Assembly: GCF_002803155.1 (NCBI RefSeq) | Contig: NZ_NNBP01000028.1 | Location: 62,001 to 126,000 of the forward strand | DNA from: Streptomyces sp. CB02959 | Lineage (GTDB): Bacteria; Actinomycetota; Actinomycetes; Streptomycetales; Streptomycetaceae | DNA length: 64,000 nucleotides | Reading direction: 5' to 3' | Part shown: positions 58,287 through 64,000 of the stretch, one piece after another | Numbering within the stretch: position 1 is the first letter of the stretch | How the letters are laid out: each line of letters begins with the position of its first letter | The notes under the pieces: generated by a model | The model's database searches: none | What the model was told of the DNA's origin: nothing | Seen by the model: the letters and a program-made list of their open reading frames with translations, nothing else | Position numbers and translations under genes: made by a program

Positions 58287-60567
58287 GCCGGCGCCTCCGG
58301 GCGTCGATGAGCATTTCCTGTACGTTCCGCAGCGGGGTGCCGTCCGCGTCCACCGCGTGCCGGGTCCAGTTGCCGTCCGGGCCCAGGTGCCAGGACGACG
58401 TCGTGTCCGACATCCCGGTCTCCAGCAGCCGGTTGAGGGCCGCCCGGTGGGCCGGGTCGGTGACCCGCACCAGCGCCTCGATCCGCCGGTCGAGGTTGCG
58501 GTGCATCATGTCGGCGCTGCCCAGCCACACCTCGGGCTCGCCGCCGTTGCCGAAGGCGAAGACCCGGGAGTGCTCCAGGAAGCGGCCGAGGATGCTGCGG
58601 ACCCGGATGTTCTCGCTCAGCCCGGGGACCCCGGGGCGCAGCGCGCAGATGCCGCGCACCCAGACGTCGACCGGGACCCCGGCCTGGGAGGCCCGGTAGA
58701 GCGCGTCGATGACCGCCTCGTCGACCATCGAGTTGACCTTGATGCGGACGTAGGCGGGACGGCCCGCCCGGTGGTGCGCGGCCTCCTTGTTGATCCGCTG
58801 GATCAGCCCGTCGCGCAGCGAGGTGGGCGCCACCAGCAGCCGGCGGTAGGTCTCCCGCCGGGAGTAGCCGCTGAGCCGGTTGAAGAGGTCGGAGAGGTCG
58901 GCTCCCACCTGGGGGTCCGCGGTCAGCAGCCCCAGGTCCTCGTACAGCCTGGCCGTCTTGGGGTGGTAGTTGCCGGTCCCCACGTGGGAGTACCGGCGCA
59001 GGGTCTCGCCCTCCTGGCGGACCACCAGGGACAGCTTGCAGTGCGTCTTCAGCCCCACCAGGCCGTAGACGACGTGGCAGCCGGCCTCCTCCAGCTTCCG
59101 GGCCCACTTGATGTTGGCCTGCTCGTCGAAGCGCGCCTTGATCTCCACGAGGACCAGCACCTGCTTGCCGGACTCGGCGGCGTCTATCAGGGCGTCGACG
59201 ATCGGGGAGTGGTCGGAGGTGCGGTAGAGGGTCTGCTTGATGGCGAGCACGTTCGGGTCGGCCGCGGCCTGCTCCAGGAACGCCTGCACGGAGGTGGAGA
59301 ACGAGTCGTAGGGGTGGTGCAGCAGCACGTCGCGGGCGCGCAGCGCGGCGAAGACGTCGGGTGCGGACGCCGATTCCACCTCCGCCAGGTCACGGTGGGT
59401 GCCCGCCACGAACTTGGGGTACTTCAGCTCCGGCCGGTCCAGCGCCCCTATGCCGAACAGTCCGGTCAGGTCGAGCGGGCCGGGCAGCGGGTAGACCTCG
59501 GCCTCGGAGACCTTCAGCTCCTGGACCAGCAGGTCCAGGACGGCCGGGTCGATGGACTCCTCGACCTCCAGGCGGACGGGCGGCCCGAAGCGCCGCCGCA
59601 TCAGCTCCTTCTCCAGGGCCTGGAGGAGGTTCTCGGCGTCGTCCTCCTCCACCTCCAGGTCCTCGTTGCGGGTCACCCGGAACATGTGGTGCGCCCGCAC
59701 CTCCATCCCCGGGAACAGCTCCTCCAGGTGGGCGGCGATCACGTCCTCGATGGGCACGTACCGCTGCGGGGACGCCTCCAGGAAGCGGGAGAGCAGCGGC
59801 GGAACCTTCACTCGCGCAAAGTGATCGTGGCCGCTGACCGGATTGCGGACGACCACGGCCAGATTCAGCGACAGCCCGGAGATGTACGGGAAGGGGTGCG
59901 CCGGGTCGACCGCCAGCGGCGTGAGCACCGGGAAGATCTGCTGCCGGAACAGCGTGAACAGCCGGGCCTGCTCCTTCTCCGTCAGCTCGGGCCAGCGGAT
60001 CAGGTGAATGCCCTGGTCGGCGAGTTCCGGGGCGACGTCCTGCTGGAAGCAGGCGGCGTGCCGCGCCATCAGCTCCCGGGACCGGGTCCAGATCTGGTCC
60101 AGCACCTCCCGGGGCTGGAGCCCGGAGGCGGAGCGGGTGGCGACCCCGGTCGCGATCCGCCGCTTGAGGCCGGCGACCCGGACCATGAAGAACTCGTCCA
60201 GATTGCTGGCGAAAATCGCAAGGAAGTTAGCCCGTTCGAGGAGCGGGGTGGCCGGGTCCTCGGCCAGCTCCAGCACCCGCTCGTTGAACGCCAGCCAGCT
60301 GCGCTCCCGGTCCAGGAAGCGCCCGCTGGGCAGCTCCTCGCCGTTCGCACCCGGGACGCCGCGGTCCTCGTAGGCGTCCGGATCGGCGTCCAGGTCGGGC
60401 TCCAGCCCGGAGATGGCACGGCGGACCGCGTTCGGGCGGTGCGCGGCGATCGAGCCCACCGACGGCTGCACCGAGGGCTGCTGCACCGAGGAGTCTGCCA
60501 CCCTCGGCGATTCCTGGGACGGCATCTCGGGCTGGGCCGGGGCCTGAGCGCTGCGCTGCTGGTTCAT
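58270..60567 (-). CDS. ppk: Polyphosphate kinase 1
   Basis: 765-residue enzyme that makes inorganic polyphosphate from ATP. The order is the four-domain PPK1: N-terminal (GRFLDRERSWLAFNERVLELA), head (VRVAGLKRRIATGVATRSA...), and C1/C2 domains with the autophosphorylated His in RYSHVGTGNYHPKTARLYEDLG and Arg/Asp active-site regions (AFGNGGEPEVWLGSADMMHRNLDRRIEALV). The start was put at 60567 because GGAAG lies 9 bases upstream and family members begin there; a frame open to 60666 adds 33 Pro-rich residues without a ribosome site. I saw no GTTCACC PHO box in front. Confidence 0.94.
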   Translation of the reverse strand: MNQQRSAQAPAQPEMPSQESPRVADSSVQQPSVQPSVGSIAAHRPNAVRRAISGLEPDLDADPDAYEDRGVPGANGEELPSGRFLDRERSWLAFNERVLELAEDPATPLLERANFLAIFASNLDEFFMVRVAGLKRRIATGVATRSASGLQPREVLDQIWTRSRELMARHAACFQQDVAPELADQGIHLIRWPELTEKEQARLFTLFRQQIFPVLTPLAVDPAHPFPYISGLSLNLAVVVRNPVSGHDHFARVKVPPLLSRFLEASPQRYVPIEDVIAAHLEELFPGMEVRAHHMFRVTRNEDLEVEEDDAENLLQALEKELMRRRFGPPVRLEVEESIDPAVLDLLVQELKVSEAEVYPLPGPLDLTGLFGIGALDRPELKYPKFVAGTHRDLAEVESASAPDVFAALRARDVLLHHPYDSFSTSVQAFLEQAAADPNVLAIKQTLYRTSDHSPIVDALIDAAESGKQVLVLVEIKARFDEQANIKWARKLEEAGCHVVYGLVGLKTHCKLSLVVRQEGETLRRYSHVGTGNYHPKTARLYEDLGLLTADPQVGADLSDLFNRLSGYSRRETYRRLLVAPTSLRDGLIQRINKEAAHHRAGRPAYVRIKVNSMVDEAVIDALYRASQAGVPVDVWVRGICALRPGVPGLSENIRVRSILGRFLEHSRVFAFGNGGEPEVWLGSADMMHRNLDRRIEALVRVTDPAHRAALNRLLETGMSDTTSSWHLGPDGNWTRHAVDADGTPLRNVQEMLIDARRRRRGPAT

Positions 60568-60880
60568 GTCCTTATTCTTCCGCGCTCGGGCACTTCCAGG
60601 CGCGCCAGGAGGCGGCGGCACGACTTCGAGCCGCGGGTTCGGGACGTTCGGCACAGCGGGCTGCATTCAGTGATGCTTGCAAGCGATATTGAATCGCCGG
60701 TAACGCGGACATGGCGACCAGGCAAGCGGGAAACCACCCCCGGGTATTTCCCGGTCGGCGACCCGCCTCGTGATCTTCACTTCCGCCAATCCGGGCGAAG
60801 CGCCGGAAGCCGGGACGCCGCCGCACACGCATCCGGAAAAGTCCCGGGCGCCGCCCGCCCCCGCTCCCTAGGCTGAGCGC
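60568..60880. promoter_or_regulatory. Divergent promoter region of ppk and a GNAT gene
   Basis: 313 bp without a gene. The divergent promoters lie here; no PHO box, long hairpin or clear operator is visible on either strand. The region contains a GCTTGCAAGC palindrome at 60675-60684. Confidence 0.5.
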
Positions 60881-61504
60881 GTGCTCAGACCTTCCACACC
60901 ACCCATACCGCCGCTGCCCCCGCTCCCGTTCACCCCCGACTACCCACTGCGGACCGAGCGGCTGGACCTCCGCCCGGTGCGCCACGACGACTTCGACGCC
61001 ATCTACGCCTACCAGCGCCTCCCGGAGGTCTGCCGTTACCTCTACTGGGGTCCGCACGACGAGGCCGGCTCCCGCGCCTCCGTCGCCGACAAGGTGACCC
61101 GCACGGCGCTGCGGGAGTCCGGCGACTTCCTCCAGCTCGCCGTCGTCGTCCACGAGACGGGCACCCTGGTCGGCGACGTCACCTTCGTCTACACCCGCCG
61201 CGAGCACCGCCAGGGCGGCATCGGCTACGTCTTCCACCCCGACCACGCCGGCCACGGCTACGCCACCGAAGCCTCCCGCGCCCTGCTGAAGCTGGGCTTC
61301 GAGGAGCTCGGACTGCACCGCATCCAGGCCGAGTTGGACGGCCGCAACACCGCCTCCGCCAAGCTGCTGGAGCGCCTGGGGATGCGCCGCGAGGGCCATC
61401 TGCGGGAGAACGAGTTCCTCGACGGCGAGTGGAGCGACGAGGTGATCTACGCGATCCTGGCGCGCGAGTGGCGCGCGCAGCAGGAGCGGCAACCGGAGTC
61501 GTGA
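60881..61504 (+). CDS. GNAT-family N-acetyltransferase (RimJ/RimL type)
   Basis: 207 residues. After a Pro-rich leader of about 20, the RimJ/RimL-type GNAT domain runs to residue 200: TERLDLRPVRHDDFDAIYAYQRLPEVCRYLYWGP, the acetyl-CoA loop in YVFHPDHAGHGYATEASRALLKLGFEELGLHRIQAELDGRNTASAKLLERLGMRREG. It would acetylate a protein N-terminus, amine or antibiotic. GTG start; no strong ribosome site. Divergent from ppk and convergent with mshD. Confidence 0.87.
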   Translation: MLRPSTPPIPPLPPLPFTPDYPLRTERLDLRPVRHDDFDAIYAYQRLPEVCRYLYWGPHDEAGSRASVADKVTRTALRESGDFLQLAVVVHETGTLVGDVTFVYTRREHRQGGIGYVFHPDHAGHGYATEASRALLKLGFEELGLHRIQAELDGRNTASAKLLERLGMRREGHLRENEFLDGEWSDEVIYAILAREWRAQQERQPES

Positions 61505-61508
61505 CGAC

Positions 61509-61544
61509 AGCGGCGGGGCGGGCCCTCAGGCCCGCCCCGCCGCT
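61509..61544. terminator. Terminator between the GNAT gene and mshD
   Basis: Perfect 16-bp arms (61509-61524 and 61529-61544) with a 4-nt loop CTCA, starting 4 bases past the GNAT stop. Confidence 0.82.
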
Positions 61545-61575
61545 CACCGCTCACCGCTCACCGCTCACCGCTCAG
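61541..61575. repeat. 7-bp tandem repeat CGCTCAC
   Basis: Four perfect copies of CGCTCAC (61541-61568) and a fifth as CGCTCAG. It begins inside the terminator's right arm. Confidence 0.75.
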
Positions 61576-61611
61576 CGACCGCATGCCACCCGCGGACCGC
61601 CGACCGCTCGC

Positions 61612-61643
61612 GTCACACCGGTCACACCGGTCACACCGGTCAC
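61612..61643. repeat. 9-bp tandem repeat GTCACACCG at the mshD stop
   Basis: Three perfect copies of GTCACACCG (61612-61638) and a partial GTCAC. The mshD stop codon (TGA, 61642-61640) lies in the last copy, so the 3' end of mshD has been touched by the repeat. Confidence 0.75.
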
Positions 61644-62578
61644 GTCTCCGACCGGTACATCAGGTCCGTCTCGTGCGTGACGAAGCCCAGCCGCTCGTAC
61701 ACCGTCACCGCGGCCACGTTGTCCGCGTCCACGTAGAGCATCGCGGTCGCCAGCCCCTGCGCCGCCAGGTGCCGCAGCCCGATCGCGGTGAGCGCCTTGC
61801 CCAGGCCGCCGCCCTGCGCGCCCGGCCGCACCCCGAGGACGTAGACCTCGCCCAGGCCCTCCTCGGCGTGCACCTTCGTCCAGTGGAAGCCGACCAGCCG
61901 GTCGTCCTGCTCCGCGAGGAAGAAGCCCTTGGGGTCGAACCACGGCTCGCGCTTGCGGTCGTCCAGGTCGCGCTGGGTCAGCGAGCCCTGCTCGGGGTGG
62001 TGCGCGAAGGCCGCCGCGTTGACCTCCAGCCAGGCCGCGTCGTCGGTGTCCGGCTGGAAGGTCCGCACCGTCACCCCCTCCGCGAGCACCGGCTCCGGCA
62101 GGTCCAGGTCGGCCAGCGCCCGCCGCATCTGCCGGAGCTCCCGGAACATCGTCAGCCCCAGCGTCTGCGCCAGGTGCCGGGCGGCCGGGTGCCCGCCGTG
62201 CGCCCACACCCGCAGCCGGCGCCCGGACTGGACGAGGAGTTCACCGCCCAGCGCCCGGCCGTGGCCGCGGCCGCGGTAGCCCGGGTGGACGACCAGCTCG
62301 GCGGCCGGCGCCTCCACCGGGTCGGTGTCCTCCAGTTGCCCGTACCCGACCAGCTCCTCGCCGTCCTCCCCCGGCGCGAACACCAGCACATGCCGGACGC
62401 CGTCCCGCCGGCCGCCCCGCAGCTGGAGCCGCCCCTGCTCGGACACGGCCGGCTGCCCGTCCGTCCGCGCGGCCCGTTCGATCAGCTCAAGGACGGCCGC
62501 GGCCGCTTCCGGCGCGAGCTCGTCGACCACCTGGATCCTGCGGCCGGTCCGGCCCATCTCCTGTGCAGCGTCAGTCAT
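61640..62578 (-). CDS. mshD: Mycothiol synthase
   Basis: 312-residue enzyme with two GNAT domains that acetylates Cys-GlcN-Ins, the final step of mycothiol synthesis. Acetyl-CoA loops are visible in both halves: VHPGYRGRGHGRALGGELL (about 97-115) and VRPGAQGGGLGKALTAIGLRHLA (about 250-272). The catalytic half is the second. MTDAAQEMGRTGRRIQVVDEL is the start; a second Met at residue 8 is possible. It pairs functionally with mshA. Confidence 0.94.
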   Translation of the reverse strand: MTDAAQEMGRTGRRIQVVDELAPEAAAAVLELIERAARTDGQPAVSEQGRLQLRGGRRDGVRHVLVFAPGEDGEELVGYGQLEDTDPVEAPAAELVVHPGYRGRGHGRALGGELLVQSGRRLRVWAHGGHPAARHLAQTLGLTMFRELRQMRRALADLDLPEPVLAEGVTVRTFQPDTDDAAWLEVNAAAFAHHPEQGSLTQRDLDDRKREPWFDPKGFFLAEQDDRLVGFHWTKVHAEEGLGEVYVLGVRPGAQGGGLGKALTAIGLRHLAAQGLATAMLYVDADNVAAVTVYERLGFVTHETDLMYRSET

Positions 62579-62744
62579 GCCTGAAGCGTACGACGCTGCC
62601 GCGACGTCACGCGGGTGCCGCGGACGCCGCCGCGATCCGTCCGGTCATCGCACGGCCACCGAGCCGTAAGCCGCCGACCCCTATCCCTCTACGCGCGTCG
62701 ACAATATGCTGCGGTCCGCTCAGCACCATCCACGGAGGGGAACC

Positions 62745-64000
62745 ATGCCACCGACACCTCAACGGCGCCGTCTCGCCCGCAGATTGGCGGCCGGCGCCGC
62801 CGTGCTCGCCACCGCCGCGGGCGTCGCGCTGACCGCCACCGCGCCGCCCGCCGGCGCCGACAGCGGCAGCGCCCACCGCCCCGCCGGCACGGTCGACGTC
62901 CAGTTGCTCTCCTTCAACGACTTCCACGGCAACCTCGAACCGCCGCAGGGCTCCTCCGGCACCGTCGAGGAGCTCCAGCCCGACGGCAGCAGGAAAACCG
63001 TCCCGGCCGGCGGCGTCGCGTACCTGGCGCAGTCCCTCCGCACCGCCCGCAAGGGCCACCCGTACTCCGTCACCGCGGCGGCCGGCGACATGATCGGCGC
63101 CAGCCCGCTGCTGTCCGGCCTCTTCCACGACGAGCCGACCATCGAGGCGATGAACAAGCTCGGCCTCGACGTCACCTCGGTCGGCAACCACGAATTCGAC
63201 GAGGGCCGCGCCGAGTTGACGCGGATGCAGCGCGGCGGCTGCCACCCCAAGGACGGCTGCTACGAGAAGGGCAAGACCTTCCGGGGCGCCGACTTCCCCT
63301 ACCTCGCCGCCAACGTCACCGACGACAGGACCGGCAAGCCGATCCTCAAGCCGTACACCGTCTGGCAGCACAAGGGCGTCAAGATCGGCTTCATCGGTGT
63401 GACGCTCAAGGGCACCCCGGACATCGTCAACGCCGACGGCGTCAAGGGCCTGACGTTCCACGACGAGGTCACCACGATCAACAAGTACGCACGGGTCCTC
63501 GACCGCCAGGGCGTCAAGGCGATCGTCGCGCTCATCCACGAGGGCGGCCTGCCCGCCTCCACCTCGTACAACTACGACTGCGACAGCCCCGGGCCGGGAT
63601 GGGGGTCCCCCCGGTCGAGCGGAGCCGAGACCGGGGGAGGGATCTCCGGGCCGATCGTGGACATCGCCAAGCACGTCAGCCCCCAGGTGGACGCGCTGGT
63701 CACCGGCCACACCCACCAGTCCTACACCTGCACCGTCCCCGACCCGGCCGGCCACCCCCGCACGGTCACCTCGGCCGCGTCCTACGGCCGCCTCTACACC
63801 GACACCACGCTCACCTACGACCGCCGGACCCACGACATCGTGCGCACCGCGGTCCACGGCCCGCACGCCGCCAACCACGTCGTGAACCGCACCCAGCCGC
63901 CGGCGCCGGACATGACGTCCCTGATCACCCGCTGGAACAAGCTCGCCGCGCCCGTCGCCGAGAAGCCCGTCGGCTACCTCTCCGCCGACATCAACGGCCG
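62745..64000 (+). CDS. Exported 5'-nucleotidase / metallophosphoesterase (3' end outside window)
   Basis: The first 418 codons of a secreted two-metal phosphoesterase. The twin-arginine-like signal peptide (RRRLARRLAAGAAVLATAAGVALTAT) is followed by metal motifs VQLLSFNDFHGNLEP (D-x-H), AAAGDMIGASPLLSG, VTSVGNHEFDEG, ALIHEGG and VTGHTHQSY, in the expected order for UshA-like enzymes. It hydrolyses extracellular nucleotides or sugar nucleotides. GGAGGGGAA lies before the ATG. At about codons 284-300 the gene carries an in-frame insertion made of a palindromic repeat (see the repeat at 63601-63640), giving GWGSPRSSGAETGGG between SPGP and ISGPIVDI. Confidence 0.9.
   Translation, partial: MPPTPQRRRLARRLAAGAAVLATAAGVALTATAPPAGADSGSAHRPAGTVDVQLLSFNDFHGNLEPPQGSSGTVEELQPDGSRKTVPAGGVAYLAQSLRTARKGHPYSVTAAAGDMIGASPLLSGLFHDEPTIEAMNKLGLDVTSVGNHEFDEGRAELTRMQRGGCHPKDGCYEKGKTFRGADFPYLAANVTDDRTGKPILKPYTVWQHKGVKIGFIGVTLKGTPDIVNADGVKGLTFHDEVTTINKYARVLDRQGVKAIVALIHEGGLPASTSYNYDCDSPGPGWGSPRSSGAETGGGISGPIVDIAKHVSPQVDALVTGHTHQSYTCTVPDPAGHPRTVTSAASYGRLYTDTTLTYDRRTHDIVRTAVHGPHAANHVVNRTQPPAPDMTSLITRWNKLAAPVAEKPVGYLSADING
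63601..63640. repeat. Palindromic interspersed repeat inside the 5'-nucleotidase gene
   Basis: GGGGGTCCCCC palindrome (63601-63611) overlapping a hairpin with perfect 9-bp arms, CCCCCGGTC (63608-63616) and GACCGGGGG (63629-63637), and a GAGCGGAGCCGA loop. I recall near-identical sequences scattered in Streptomyces genomes, mostly between genes. Here it sits in an open reading frame without breaking it. The count and distribution in this genome could not be searched. Confidence 0.7.

Noticed and set aside
60568..60880. A PHO box in front of ppk, expected from known phosphate control
   Set aside because: No GTTCACC direct repeats or their complement are present in the promoter region.
61541..61643. 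A CRISPR array
   Set aside because: The units are 7 and 9 bp without spacers; they are simple tandem repeats. No CRISPR array or cas gene was seen in the window.

Overview
The window is chromosomal DNA from a Streptomyces or very close relative. It is strongly G+C-rich with the matching codon bias, uses many GTG starts, and carries actinobacterial hallmarks: two mycothiol biosynthesis genes (mshA, mshD), a CarD regulator, MsiK, CdgB with BldD-like and Crp-like sites in front, and PhoR/PhoP beside PhoU. From memory, the gene order resembles the core-chromosome segment of S. coelicolor around SCO4145 to SCO4285; this was not checked against a database.

Positions 1-19000 are mostly ordinary core and peripheral metabolism. 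They hold nagK-nagA and a PfkB sugar kinase (amino-sugar use), a membrane-anchored CBM35 protein, the cyclic-di-GMP synthase CdgB with its divergent flavin reductase, arfB, terD, an XRE regulator divergent from a methionine aminopeptidase with a three-box operator between them, a GDSL esterase, a pentapeptide-repeat protein, two oxidoreductases, an M24 peptidase, an amidase and a divergent TetR regulator.

Positions 20021-33203 are an integrated actinomycete integrative and conjugative element (AICE, pSAM2-like). It lies in the 3' half of a tRNA-Thr(TGT) gene and is bounded by identical 45-bp att copies. The right half is the conserved backbone: a Nudix Pif-like protein, a GntR/KorSA-like repressor, an FtsK-type translocase, spread proteins, RepSA, Xis and Int. 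The left half is cargo that looks like anti-phage defence. It has a modification-dependent restriction enzyme with sulfur-binding-like, SRA and HNH regions, and a translationally coupled ABC-type ATPase plus DUF4435/TOPRIM pair matching the two-gene PARIS (AriA-AriB) architecture. The ATPase/TOPRIM pair is visibly more A+T-rich than everything around it, so it was probably acquired separately. This is the most interesting part of the window.

Positions 33240-49250 return to core genes: msiK, a small exported protein, a nucleotidyltransferase, a DoxX-family protein, rlmB, cysS, a PPOX flavoprotein, ispF-ispD, carD, a lipoprotein, phoP-phoR, and phoU with duplicated PHO boxes, followed by a 52-residue cysteine-rich metallothionein-like peptide and gpmA.

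Positions 49460-64000 hold an MFS transporter, a secreted hydrolase, ybjN-mshA, a methyltransferase, an MmyB-type regulator, a polyphosphate block (Nudix, CHAD protein, ppk), a GNAT enzyme, mshD, and the start of an exported 5'-nucleotidase. The nucleotidase gene is interrupted in frame by a small palindromic repeat that I believe is interspersed in Streptomyces genomes. Several long GC hairpins separate convergent genes and are annotated as terminators.
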